From Limimonas halophila (GTDB lineage: Bacteria > Pseudomonadota > Alphaproteobacteria > Kiloniellales > Rhodovibrionaceae): a DNA stretch of 64,000 nucleotides. Below are positions 35,709 to 44,254 of the stretch, piece by piece; positions within the stretch are counted from its first letter, which is position 1, and the number at the start of each line of letters is the position of its first letter. Both the position numbers and the translations under genes were made by a program. Location: positions 124,001 through 188,000 of the forward strand of contig NZ_FNCE01000006.1 of NCBI RefSeq assembly GCF_900100655.1, written 5' to 3'. The notes beneath the pieces are model-generated. The model saw only the letters and a program-made list of their open reading frames with translations. It was not told where the DNA came from and did no database searches.

Positions 35709-36911
35709 TCACGCCGTCAGCACCAGCGCGGCTTGCGGCGACCAGGACAGGAGGACGGGATCGTCCCAGTCGATCTCGCGCTCAAGCGAGCGCAGGACGT
35801 TGGGGTGGGTGACCTCGATCAGCCGCTCGCCGCCCACGTCCACGCGGTAGACCGAGGAATCGCCCAGGTAGCCCACGTCGCGCACCTGCCCGCGCAGGGT
35901 GTTGCGCCCCGGCGCCGTGGGGCCGCCGGTGTCGTCGCGCTCGGCCGCGATCTTCTCGGGGCGCACGGCGACCCAGGCCTCCTGTCCGGCCGTCAGCGGC
36001 GTGCCGTGGTGGGCCACCGCCAGCTCGCACGCCAGTTCCGGGCTTTCCAGGATGGCGGTGTCGCCCTCCACGCGCAGCACCCGCGCGCGCACCATGTTGA
36101 TCGAGCCGATGAAGTCGGCGGTGAAGCGGTTGGCGGGGAACTCGTAGATGCTGGTGGGCGTGCCCACCTGCATGACGCGGCCCTGGTCCATCACGGCCAT
36201 GCGCGTGGACAGCGTCATGGCCTCTTCCTGGTCGTGGGTGACGACGACGAAGGTGACGCCGACCTCGTCCTGAATGTTCATCAGCTCGAACTGCGTTTGC
36301 TCGCGCAGCTTCTTGTCCAGCGCGGCGAGCGGCTCGTCGAGCAGCAGCAGCTTGGGGCGCTTGACCAGCGCGCGGGCGAGCGCGACGCGCTGCCGCTGCC
36401 CGCCGGAGAGCTGGTGGGGCTTGCGCTTGGCCCAGGCGCCCAGCTGGACCAGTTCCAGCATGCTGTCCACGCGCTTGCGGATCTCCGCGCGCGGCACGCC
36501 GTCCTGCTTCAGGCCGTAGGCCACGTTCTGCGCCACCGTCATGTGCGGGAAGAGCGCGTAGCTCTGGAACATCATGTTCACGGGCCGCGCGTGCGGCGGC
36601 AGCGCCGTCATGTCCTGGCCGTCGAGCAGGATGCGCCCCTCGCTGGGCTGCTCGAAGCCCGCCAGCATGCGCAGCAGCGTGGTCTTGCCGCAGCCCGACG
36701 CGCCCAGCAGCGCGAACAGCTCGCTGCGGTAGATGTTCAGGTCCACGCCGTCCACGGCCGCGAAGGTGCCGAACCGCTTGGTCACGCCCTCTATGCGCAC
36801 ATAGGGCTCGGCGTTCGGGTCCTCCCAGGGTTCGAGGACCGCGCCGTGGCGCGCGGGGGCGGGACGCGGTCGGGGCGTTTCGCCGCGCGGGCGCGGGGGC
36901 GCCTCGGGCAT
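35709..36911 (-). CDS. potG: Polyamine ABC transporter ATP-binding protein PotG
   Basis: ATPase of the polyamine importer, 400 aa. AAGGAG sits directly against an ATG at 36920 and nine bases before the ATG at 36911, so the second ATG is the true start. A ~40-residue Pro/Arg-rich leader precedes the ABC domain: Walker A GASGCGKTT, signature LSGGQRQR, Walker B LLLLDEPLAALDKK, and a C-terminal TOBE domain (about 290-400). The MalK/PotA class is clear; PotG follows from operon order. Confidence 0.9.
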   Translation of the reverse strand: MPEAPPRPRGETPRPRPAPARHGAVLEPWEDPNAEPYVRIEGVTKRFGTFAAVDGVDLNIYRSELFALLGASGCGKTTLLRMLAGFEQPSEGRILLDGQDMTALPPHARPVNMMFQSYALFPHMTVAQNVAYGLKQDGVPRAEIRKRVDSMLELVQLGAWAKRKPHQLSGGQRQRVALARALVKRPKLLLLDEPLAALDKKLREQTQFELMNIQDEVGVTFVVVTHDQEEAMTLSTRMAVMDQGRVMQVGTPTSIYEFPANRFTADFIGSINMVRARVLRVEGDTAILESPELACELAVAHHGTPLTAGQEAWVAVRPEKIAAERDDTGGPTAPGRNTLRGQVRDVGYLGDSSVYRVDVGGERLIEVTHPNVLRSLEREIDWDDPVLLSWSPQAALVLTA

Positions 36912-36935
36912 GAACGACATCTCCTTCGCCGCGAA

Positions 36936-36977
36936 CGGACAAACCCGCCGGGGCGATACGCCCCGGCGGGTGTCCGG
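36936..36977 (-). terminator. Strong hairpin between potF and potG
   Basis: A perfect 12-bp stem (CCCGCCGGGGCG, loop ATA, complementary arm; 36944-36970) is extended by CGGACA/TGTCCG outside a 2-nt bulge. No T tract follows on either strand. It lies within the potFGHI operon just after potF; such a structure would let the binding-protein mRNA exceed that of the membrane parts. Confidence 0.6.
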
Positions 36978-37022
36978 TTCAAGTCCCGTCGCGTCGCGGG
37001 GCGGCGCATTGGCGCCGCCGTG

Positions 37023-38138
37023 TCAAAAGCCGGTCTTCACCTTCTGCCAGGCCCGCGTCTCCTTGCGGGCGAACTCGGGCGGACGCTTCTCGTCCACGTA
37101 GAGGTTCGCCTTGACGTCCTTCGGCGGATAGATGGACGGATTGTTTTTGATCGTCGGCTTGATGTACTCGAGCGCGTCCGCGTTCGCCGTCGGGTACCAG
37201 ACGTAGTTCACGTTCTGCGCCGCGATCTTGGGGCGCATGTTGAAGTTCAGCCACTTGTGCGCGGCGTCCGGGTGCGGCGCATCCTTCGGGATCGCCATGA
37301 TGTCGAACCAGATCAACGTCCCTTCCTCGGGGATCGTGTAGTCGATCGTGATGTCCTTTTCCGAGGCCGCCGCGCGGTCGCGGGCGATGTAGACGTCGCC
37401 CGACCAGCCCATGGCGACGCAGATGTCGCCGTTGGCGAGGTCGTTGATGTACTGCGAGCTGTGGAAGTACTTCACGTGCGGGCGCACCTTCTCCAGCTGC
37501 GCCACCGCCTTCTCCAGGTCCTCGGGGTCGCTGGAGTTCTGACCCAGGCCCAGGTAGTTGCGCACGTGCTCCAGCACCTCGGTCGGCGCGTCGAGCATGG
37601 CGATGCCGCAGTCTTGGAGTTGCTTCGTGTACTTGGGATTGAACAGCAGCTCCCAGGAATTCGTGGGTGCTTCGCCGTCGATGTGCTTGTCCACCATCTC
37701 GGGATTGTAGCCGATCCCGGTGGTGCCCCACATGTACGGCACACCGTACTGATTGTCCGGGTCGAAGTTCTCCACGCGCTCCAGGATCTGCTGGTCCAGG
37801 TGCTCCCAGTTGTCCAGCTTGCTCTTGTCCAGCTTCTGGTAGATGCCTGCTTCGATCTGGCGGCGGAAGAAGCTGCCGGACGGCACGACGACGTCGTAGC
37901 CCGATCCCCCGGCCATGAGCTTGCCTTCCAGCGCCTCGTTGGAGGAGTAGACGTCGTAGTTGACGTCGATGCCGAACTCCTCCTCGAACATCGGCACGGT
38001 GTCTTCGTGGATGTAGTCCGACCAGTTATAGATGTTCAGCGTGTCCTCGGCAGCCTGCGCCGCCGGCGCCGCCGTCAGCGACAGGCCGGCCAGGGACGCG
38101 ATGGCCCCCAGCGCCGCGTTCCGGATCGCGTTGCTCAT
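37023..38138 (-). CDS. potF: Polyamine ABC transporter periplasmic binding protein PotF
   Basis: Periplasmic putrescine/spermidine-binding protein, 371 aa from ATG 38138, AGGA upstream. Signal peptide 1-30 (AALGAIASLAGLSLTAAPAAQAA), then the family start DTLNIYNWSDYIHEDTV. Aromatic and acidic pocket residues typical of PotF/PotD appear in NWSDYI, VPSGSFF, YMWGTTGIGYN and AMGWSGDVYI. First gene of the operon, with a candidate promoter upstream. Later genes follow a strong hairpin. Confidence 0.92.
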   Translation of the reverse strand: MSNAIRNAALGAIASLAGLSLTAAPAAQAAEDTLNIYNWSDYIHEDTVPMFEEEFGIDVNYDVYSSNEALEGKLMAGGSGYDVVVPSGSFFRRQIEAGIYQKLDKSKLDNWEHLDQQILERVENFDPDNQYGVPYMWGTTGIGYNPEMVDKHIDGEAPTNSWELLFNPKYTKQLQDCGIAMLDAPTEVLEHVRNYLGLGQNSSDPEDLEKAVAQLEKVRPHVKYFHSSQYINDLANGDICVAMGWSGDVYIARDRAAASEKDITIDYTIPEEGTLIWFDIMAIPKDAPHPDAAHKWLNFNMRPKIAAQNVNYVWYPTANADALEYIKPTIKNNPSIYPPKDVKANLYVDEKRPPEFARKETRAWQKVKTGF

Positions 38139-38214
38139 CGTCCTGCGTGAACTCCCTGCGCCGTCTTGTCCGCACGCGGCCGGCACCGCGGCGGCCGTGG
38201 TGAAACCGGCCGAT

Positions 38215-38245
38215 TATCTAGGGCGCGCGGGGGTGACATTGTCAA
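38215..38245 (-). promoter_or_regulatory. Candidate sigma-70 promoter for potF with a TGACA-T-TGTCA dyad
   Basis: On the minus strand TTGACA (38245 to 38240) is followed after 19 bp by TAGATA (38220 to 38215). The -35 matches the consensus exactly; the spacing is slightly long. The -35 overlaps the perfect dyad TGACA-T-TGTCA, a possible operator. The potF start lies about 77 bp downstream. Confidence 0.5.
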
Positions 38246-38279
38246 TCGCACACGGCGAACCGTTGTTTGGGCCGCGCCG

Positions 38280-39068
38280 TCACTGTGTCAGCGACGGCGG
38301 CCAGACCGGCGCCTTCCGGCCGGGAACCGGCGGTGTCAGGAAGATGGCCACGCGGCGGTTGCGCGCCCGCCCCGCCGCGGTGGCGTTGTCCCCGATGGGC
38401 CGTTCCGGGCCGTAGCCCACGGCGGCGAGGCGGTCGCCCGCCACGCCGGCGCGCTTCAACGCCTTCACCACAGCAATCGCGCGCGCCGCCGACAGCTCCC
38501 AGTTGGAGGGATACCGGGCGGTTTCGATCGGCACGTCGTCAGTATGCCCCTCCACCCGGATGCGTCCGTGCAGATCTTTCAACAGCGGCGCCAGGCGGTC
38601 GAGCAGCGCGCGGCCGTCACCGCGCAGCCCGGCCTCGCCGCTGGGAAACAGCAGGCGGTCGGCGACGCGCAGGCGCACCCCGGCCTCGGTGCGCCGAAGC
38701 TCGACGCGCCCGCTCAACCCCCGGTCGGTCAGATAGCCGCGCGCGCGACGGGTCAGGCGGTCGACGCGCTGGTCCCAGACGCGCGCGGCCGCACGCTCGC
38801 TGCCGCTGCCATCGTCGGGCGCGGCGATCCGGCCGCCCGAGAGCAACCCCTGCCCCGTCCCGGTGGTGTCCTCGGGCGGATCGAGGATGGTGGTGAAGAT
38901 GACGAAGAAGATCAGCAGCAGCGTGACGATGTCGGTGAAGGGCATGAGCCACGAGCCCCCGGCCGCCGCCGAGGGCGGGTCCGGCGTCCCGTCGTCGGCC
39001 CCGCGCTGAAAGGGCTCGCGCCGGCGCCCAGTCGGGCGAGGCTGCTGCTGCTCCGGCTCATCCGGCAT
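38280..39068 (-). CDS. motB: Flagellar motor stator protein MotB
   Basis: Peptidoglycan-anchored stator subunit, 262 aa from ATG 39068 (a further 14 codons are open upstream). The single membrane helix carries the proton/sodium-binding Asp in PFTDIVTLLLIFFVIFT (about 41-57). The OmpA-like domain follows (about 150-250), with VEGHTDDVPI and SARAI. The N-terminus is polar and Pro/Arg-rich. Its start overlaps the end of motA by 11 nt, the usual stator-pair coupling. Whether the motor is proton- or sodium-driven cannot be told. Confidence 0.88.
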   Translation of the reverse strand: MPDEPEQQQPRPTGRRREPFQRGADDGTPDPPSAAAGGSWLMPFTDIVTLLLIFFVIFTTILDPPEDTTGTGQGLLSGGRIAAPDDGSGSERAAARVWDQRVDRLTRRARGYLTDRGLSGRVELRRTEAGVRLRVADRLLFPSGEAGLRGDGRALLDRLAPLLKDLHGRIRVEGHTDDVPIETARYPSNWELSAARAIAVVKALKRAGVAGDRLAAVGYGPERPIGDNATAAGRARNRRVAIFLTPPVPGRKAPVWPPSLTQ

Positions 39069-39882
39069 GGCCGGGCGCCCCGCCGTGGCCTGCCGCGCGG
39101 CTGCCGCCACCGGCCGCCGCGTCGTCGCCGCCGCCCACGTCCAGGTAGGATTGCAGCGCGTAGCGGATCTGCCCCGGCCCGTGGTCCTCGCTGACCAGGA
39201 TGATCGCTTCCTTGACCAGTTGGAGGAGCTGCACGCGGTCCTGGGTGCGCCGGCGCAGCTTCACGGCCATGGGCCGGAAGACGGCGTTGGCGAGCACGAT
39301 GCCGTAGAAGGTCGTCACCAGCGCCACGGCCAGATGCACGGCGATGTTGCTGACCGCCGCGCCTTCCAGCTCGTTGAGCAGGTTCACCACCCCCAGCAGC
39401 GTGCCCACCATGCCGAAGGCCGGAGCGTAGCCCGCCATGGCCTCGAAGACGTCCGCCTCGGCGGTTTCGCGCGCCTTCAGCCGGGCGATGCGCCAGTCCA
39501 GCACACTCAGGATCTCGTCGAGCGGCATGGTGTCCAGCACCATCTGCAGCCCCGTGCGCAGGAAGGGGGAATCGATCTGCTGGACGATGCGGTCGGCCCC
39601 GTGCACGTCGCCCTGATGCCAGCTGCGCGCCACCTTGACGATCTCGTCCAGGTCGCGGCGCTTGTAGCGTTCCTCGGTGCGCAGCGTGACCGTGAACGCC
39701 TTGAAGGCCTGGGCGATCTCGGCGATCGAATAGCTCATCAGCGTCGCGGCGAAGGTGCCGCCGAGCACCACGACCGCTCCGGGGCCGTTGAGGAAGAGCC
39801 CGGGCTCGTCCGCCGTCGCCAGCACGGCCCCGACCAGCAGTGCCAGGCCCAGCGCCATGCCGAGGAGGGTCATCAGCCGCAT
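39058..39882 (-). CDS. motA: Flagellar motor stator protein MotA
   Basis: Ion-channel stator subunit, 274 aa, GGAG eight bases before ATG 39882. Four membrane helices; the PomA/MotA motif GYAPAFGMVGTLLGVVNLL (about 150-170) is intact, and the cytoplasmic loop has basic RYKRRDLDEI and acidic patches that contact FliG. A Gly/Ala-rich tail of about 30 residues (GGGDDAAAGGGSRAAGHGG) is unusual. No other flagellar genes lie in the window. Confidence 0.88.
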   Translation of the reverse strand: MRLMTLLGMALGLALLVGAVLATADEPGLFLNGPGAVVVLGGTFAATLMSYSIAEIAQAFKAFTVTLRTEERYKRRDLDEIVKVARSWHQGDVHGADRIVQQIDSPFLRTGLQMVLDTMPLDEILSVLDWRIARLKARETAEADVFEAMAGYAPAFGMVGTLLGVVNLLNELEGAAVSNIAVHLAVALVTTFYGIVLANAVFRPMAVKLRRRTQDRVQLLQLVKEAIILVSEDHGPGQIRYALQSYLDVGGGDDAAAGGGSRAAGHGGAPGHAG

Positions 39883-39919
39883 CGCGCCGGCTCCGCGTCC
39901 GTGGCGTCGGAAGACAAGG

Positions 39920-41029
39920 TCAGCTCACCTGGCGCGCCGCGCCGCCCTGGACGTAGGGCACGCCGCATGCGCGCGCCGCGGCCAGCTCGGCCTCGGTGCT
40001 GACGCCGTCCGCGACCACGGCGAGCTTGCCGGCGGCCCGCACGGCCTCGGTGACCTGCTGCTGCACGGTGTCGTCCAGCATGCGCTCGCCGCGCACGTCG
40101 ACCTTGAGCATGTCGCACAGGCCCGCGGATTCGAGCGCCGTCTGCGCGGCGTCCGGCGGCACGCGGTCGAGGGCTAGGCGGAAGCGGTCGTGGTGCACGG
40201 TGTCGAGGGCGGTGCGCGCCGCTTCCGGCCGCTCGATTACGGTGCGATACGGAATCTCGAAGGTGATGGACTCCGCCTCGCGCATCTCGGTCGCCGCGCG
40301 GAAGCGCTGATAGGCGCTGCTCTCCACCGTCTCCGGCGTCAGGTCGAGGTTGAGCCGGCGCACCCCGCCGTGCGGCTCGCGCAGCACGTGCATCAGGATG
40401 CGCCCGTCCAGAATGGGCTCCAGGTGACGGGTGAGCCACGGATCGTCGGTGATGGGAACGTCGATCGTGCGCTCGATCTCCGCGAGGTTGGGGACCAGTT
40501 CGTGGGCGTGGACGCGCGCGGTCGCTTCCCGCACGGCCACGATGGGGCTTTCGTGCAGGAAGGGGCTGATGTCCGCGCGCGAGAGCATGCGCGTGGCCTC
40601 GGCCAGCCGCGCCAGCCGGCGCCCGGCCGTGTCGGTTTCGCTGCCGGGCGCGGCGGTGTGGTCGGCGTCCGCCGCCTCGCGGCAGAAGGCCAGGAAGGCG
40701 CGGCTGTCCTGCGGCAGGCGGTAGTGCTGGGCGGTGATCGCGCCCAGATGCGCCTCGGCCAGCCGCTCGCCCAGCGCGCTCACCGTGGCGTCCAGCCGCT
40801 GGCCCGCCCCCGGCGAGCTGACGACGACCAGGCGGTGGCCGGGCAGCCGGAACGACTCCTCCATCGTCCCGGCGACGTGCTCGCGCAGGATGTCCACCAG
40901 CGCGCGCTGGAAGCCCGTCTCGTCGGCATGGGGCAGCTGCGAGAGGTCCAGCACCTCGACCCAGCGCGGGGTCGCGGTGCTCACCGCCTCGCGCGCCCAG
41001 TCCAGGAGCCTCGCCGCATCGCTCGTCAT
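39920..41029 (-). CDS. Degenerate EAL-like protein next to motAB
   Basis: A 369-aa protein from ATG 41029; not a recognised family as a whole. The N-terminal half begins LLDWAREAVSTATPRWVEVLDL and is helical. The C-terminal third (DMLKVDVRGERMLDD, VTEAVRAAGKLAVVADGVS, ACGVPYVQGGAA) follows the fold pattern of EAL domains, but the EAL, DDFG and catalytic Lys/Glu motifs are missing. Probably catalytically dead and perhaps a ligand-binding or protein-binding domain. It precedes motA and lies beside a PAS-GGDEF-EAL protein, so a motility role is likely. Inferred. Confidence 0.55.
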   Translation of the reverse strand: MTSDAARLLDWAREAVSTATPRWVEVLDLSQLPHADETGFQRALVDILREHVAGTMEESFRLPGHRLVVVSSPGAGQRLDATVSALGERLAEAHLGAITAQHYRLPQDSRAFLAFCREAADADHTAAPGSETDTAGRRLARLAEATRMLSRADISPFLHESPIVAVREATARVHAHELVPNLAEIERTIDVPITDDPWLTRHLEPILDGRILMHVLREPHGGVRRLNLDLTPETVESSAYQRFRAATEMREAESITFEIPYRTVIERPEAARTALDTVHHDRFRLALDRVPPDAAQTALESAGLCDMLKVDVRGERMLDDTVQQQVTEAVRAAGKLAVVADGVSTEAELAAARACGVPYVQGGAARQVS

Positions 41030-41123
41030 CGGGGGGTCCGGTGTGTCCGTGGAGGGGTCGGGCTGGCGGGAGGATGGCGGACTCGCCCTTGTCGCGAGGT
41101 TAACGCCCCGGACTGGCACGGCC

Positions 41124-42851
41124 TCACCCGGTGTCGGTGTCGACGGCCGCGACGGCGCCCGCGCCGGCGTCGCCGGGGAAATCCGTCGCGGGCAGCGGCC
41201 GCGCGAAGAGAAACCCCTGCCCGTAATCGCAGCCGAGGTCGCGCAGGAAGGCGCGCTGCTCTTCGGTTTCCACACCCTCCGCGACCACGTCCAGGCCCAG
41301 CTCCTGCGCCATGCGCAATGAGGCCTGCACCAGCTTGCGCGCCGTGGCGTTGGTCATGCTGTCCTGCACGAAGGTCTTGTCGATCTTCAGCGTGTGGAAG
41401 GGGTGGTCGTAGAGGTAGCTGAGGCAGGCGTAGCCCGTTCCGAAGTCGTCCAGCGCCAGCCGCACGCCCAGGTTGCTCAACTTGGTCAGCGTCTGGTTCA
41501 CGGTCGCGCTTTCGTGCAGCAGCACGGTTTCGGTCACCTCGATCTCCAGCGCCGAGGCGGGCAGGCCCGCGGCCGCCAGCGCGCGCGTGACCGTCGCCAC
41601 GAAGTCGGGCACCAGGAACTGCTGCGGCGAGACGTTGACCGAGATGCGCAACGCCGGGTCGATCTCGGCGCGCCAGCGCGCGCACGCCGCCGTGGCGCGC
41701 TGAAGCACCGTGCGGCCGATGTCGACGATTGTGCCGTTGTTCTCCGCCGCCTCGATGAACTCGTCCGGCCGCACCCGTCCCAGGCTGGCACTGTCCCAGC
41801 GCACCAGGGCTTCGCCGCCGGCCGGGCGGTTGTCGCTGAGCCGGACGATGGGCTGGTAACATACCCGGAATTCGGCGTTCGCCACGGCCTCGTGCAGGGC
41901 GGCCTCAATGTTGATGCGGCGCACCAGGGCGGCGTTCATGCCGGCGGTGAAGCAGCGGTAGCCGTTGCCGGCCGCCCGCCGCGACCAGTTGAGCGCGATC
42001 TCGCCGCAGGTCAGGAGGTCGCCGGCCGTGTCGGCGTCCCGCGGATAGAACGCGAGGCCGAGGTTCGCGGAGAGCACCAAGCGGCGCCCGCCGATGACGA
42101 ACGCCTCGTCGAAGCGGGCGAGGATGCGCTCGGCGAGGCTCGTGGCCACGGCCTGGCGATGAATCGCGCTCAGCAGGATAACGAACTCGTGCCCGCCGAG
42201 CCGGGCCACGGTGTCGTTCGCGCCGACCATCTCCCGCAGCGTGCGCGCGGTCTGTTGAAGAATCTGGTCGCCTGTGTCGTGGCCCAGCGCGTCGTTGATT
42301 TCCTTGAAGTCCGTCAGGTCCACGCACACCACCGCGCTGTGCGTGCCGTCCAGCGCGGAGGCTTCGATGCTCTGCGCGATGCGCTTTTTGAGCAGCGCCG
42401 TGTTCGCGAGATCCGTGAGGTGGTCGCGGTAGGCGAGCGTATGGATGCGCTCGCGCTGCGTCTTTTCGCGCGTGATATCCTCTTCCACGGCGGCGTAGTA
42501 GGTCGCCTGCCCGTCGCCGTCGGTGATGGGCATGATGTGCGCGCGCACATCCAGCCGCTCGCCGTGCTTGGTCCGGTTGACCAGCTCCCCGTGCCACACG
42601 TGGCCGGCCGAGACGGTCCACCACATGTCGCGGTAGACGTGCAGCGGCGTTTCCCCGGACTTGAGCATGCCGGGCGTGCGCCCCACGGCCTCGCCGGCCG
42701 TGTAGCCCGTGATCTCCTCGAACGCCGCGTTGACGTAGACGATGCGGCCTTCGCGGTCGGTGATGATGACGGCCGACGGGGTCTGCTGCACGACGCGCGA
42801 TAGCAACTTTTGCGCCGCGGTCCCGCCGCGCTGGATGGGAAGCTCGCTCAT
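41124..42851 (-). CDS. PAS-GGDEF-EAL cyclic-di-GMP protein with a degenerate GGDEF
   Basis: A 575-aa signalling protein from ATG 42851 (the open frame to 42974 lacks a ribosome-binding site). PAS domain about 15-135 ([17 protein letters not shown]); GGDEF-like domain about 140-310, whose signature is GGHEF (Asp to His), so cyclase activity is unlikely; EAL domain about 315-565 with intact [25 protein letters not shown] and AEGVET. Expected activity is c-di-GMP phosphodiesterase, possibly controlled by PAS and the inactive GGDEF. Close to motA/motB on the same strand; a motility link is inferred. Confidence 0.9.
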   Translation of the reverse strand: MSELPIQRGGTAAQKLLSRVVQQTPSAVIITDREGRIVYVNAAFEEITGYTAGEAVGRTPGMLKSGETPLHVYRDMWWTVSAGHVWHGELVNRTKHGERLDVRAHIMPITDGDGQATYYAAVEEDITREKTQRERIHTLAYRDHLTDLANTALLKKRIAQSIEASALDGTHSAVVCVDLTDFKEINDALGHDTGDQILQQTARTLREMVGANDTVARLGGHEFVILLSAIHRQAVATSLAERILARFDEAFVIGGRRLVLSANLGLAFYPRDADTAGDLLTCGEIALNWSRRAAGNGYRCFTAGMNAALVRRINIEAALHEAVANAEFRVCYQPIVRLSDNRPAGGEALVRWDSASLGRVRPDEFIEAAENNGTIVDIGRTVLQRATAACARWRAEIDPALRISVNVSPQQFLVPDFVATVTRALAAAGLPASALEIEVTETVLLHESATVNQTLTKLSNLGVRLALDDFGTGYACLSYLYDHPFHTLKIDKTFVQDSMTNATARKLVQASLRMAQELGLDVVAEGVETEEQRAFLRDLGCDYGQGFLFARPLPATDFPGDAGAGAVAAVDTDTG

Positions 42852-42918
42852 GGTGGGACCTGTATCGCTGTCGAAAGCAGCCCCAGGCCAACAAACACGG
42901 GTTAAAGAAGTCTGGAGA

Positions 42919-43602
42919 TCACCCGAACCGCCCGCCGCTGGCCCCGGCAAGCAGCGGAACGGCGCCGAGCGCATCCGCGATTGAGGAAACCGTGCGCACA
43001 GTGTAGCCCGTGCCCGCTTCCGCCAGGGCCGCGCGGCGCTCGTCGTCGCCCTGGCCGAAGCCCGTGGCGACGTGCACCCCGCCCGCCAGGCCCGCGCGCC
43101 GGCCCGCGGATATATCCAGGCCGCGGTCGCCGACGATCCACGACCCGGCCAGCGCCACGCCGAGCCGATCGCGTGCCGCGAGCAGCATGCCGGGGTTGGG
43201 CTTGCGGCAGGGATGGTCGGGGTGGACGTAGGGGCCGTCGCCGCCGGGCGTGTAGGGACAGGCGATCACGGCGTCCACGCGCGCCCGGCCGTGCGCCCAC
43301 AGCTCCGCCTCGATGCAGGCCTGGGTGGTGGCGAAGTCGGCCCAGCCGTAGTAGCCGCGCCCCACGCCCGGCTGGTTGGTGACGATGACGACGGGCACGC
43401 CGGCGGCGTTCGCGGCGGCGACCGTGTCCGCCGCGCCCGGGATCAGGGCCACCTCCTCGGGCCGGTGCAGGTAGATGACCTCCTCCACGATGACGCCGTC
43501 GCGGTCGAGGAAGAGCGCGGCGCGCCCGCCGCCGTCGGCGCCCGGCTTGACCTCCACCCACTCGCCGCCCGGCGTCAGCGGCCACGCCGATGCCGCCGTC
43601 AC
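42919..43602 (-). CDS. HAD phosphatase, GmhB/HisB-N type
   Basis: A 227-aa HAD-IIIA phosphatase from GTG 43602 (GGGAG nine bases upstream). Nucleophile motif [14 protein letters not shown], motif [14 protein letters not shown] and the lysine in CRKPNPG are intact. The zinc-loop of GmhB (C-x-H...C-x-C) appears here as CPYTPGG...HPCRKP, so two of four ligands differ. The usual substrate is heptose bisphosphate for LPS core synthesis; histidinol phosphatase is the alternative. It starts six bases after the lptE stop, same strand: co-transcribed. Confidence 0.75.
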   Translation of the reverse strand: MTAASAWPLTPGGEWVEVKPGADGGGRAALFLDRDGVIVEEVIYLHRPEEVALIPGAADTVAAANAAGVPVVIVTNQPGVGRGYYGWADFATTQACIEAELWAHGRARVDAVIACPYTPGGDGPYVHPDHPCRKPNPGMLLAARDRLGVALAGSWIVGDRGLDISAGRRAGLAGGVHVATGFGQGDDERRAALAEAGTGYTVRTVSSIADALGAVPLLAGASGGRFG

Positions 43603-43607
43603 GCCTG

Positions 43608-44093
43608 TCAGCTCCCGAGCTTGCTGGTGACGTCGCGGGCGATGCGCTCGGCGATGCCGCGGGCGCCGCGAGCGCGCGCGTCCCGGCGCATGACGCGCGT
43701 GGCGTAGGGCTGGTCGAGCACGTTGGTGCTGGTCGTGACCTCGGTGTCGCCCTTCAGCACGGTCTCCCGCGTGTCCGCGCGGCGCAGCACGTAGCTCGCC
43801 GTCAGGCGGATGTTGCGCCGCGTCTCGCTTTCGTCGCGGCGGAAGCCGGTCTGGGTGATGCGCTCGTCCACGCTGACGTCGAGCAGGAAGGCGGGGTCGC
43901 GCGGCTCGGCCCCGGCGTGCAGGCGGTTCACCAGCTCGGCGCGGAGCAACTGCCCCACCCGCTCCGGGATGGGCTGGACGCGCACCGACGCCGGCGCGCC
44001 CGCGCCGTCCCCCGAGGGCTGCGGCGCGTTCGCGGGGCGGAAGCCGCACCCCGCGGCCACGAGCGTGCAGATCACCAGCGCCGCGATGCGCAT
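43608..44093 (-). CDS. lptE: LPS assembly lipoprotein LptE
   Basis: Outer-membrane lipoprotein that plugs LptD during LPS insertion, 161 aa from ATG 44093. Signal peptide and lipobox lead to Cys17 in LVAAGCGFRP, the family hallmark. The rest follows the LptE pattern: VRVQPIPERVGQLLRAELVNRL, then FLLDVSVDERITQTGF and the RRNIRLTASYVL strand. In other alphaproteobacteria lptE sits between leuS and holA; here it is followed by a GmhB-type phosphatase. Confidence 0.8.
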   Translation of the reverse strand: MRIAALVICTLVAAGCGFRPANAPQPSGDGAGAPASVRVQPIPERVGQLLRAELVNRLHAGAEPRDPAFLLDVSVDERITQTGFRRDESETRRNIRLTASYVLRRADTRETVLKGDTEVTTSTNVLDQPYATRVMRRDARARGARGIAERIARDVTSKLGS

Positions 44094-44254
44094 GCCGTCC
44101 TCCCGCTGTCGAGCGCCCGGTGAAGAGACAGCGGCGCCCGTGCCCGCGTCAAGCATCGGGGCGGGGCGCGCCCCTGAACGAGGCGCGGGCGCACACGCAG
44201 GCTTGAACGCCGCGTGATTGGCGCGCGCCAGCGATCGGGCGCATCCTTGGCGGC

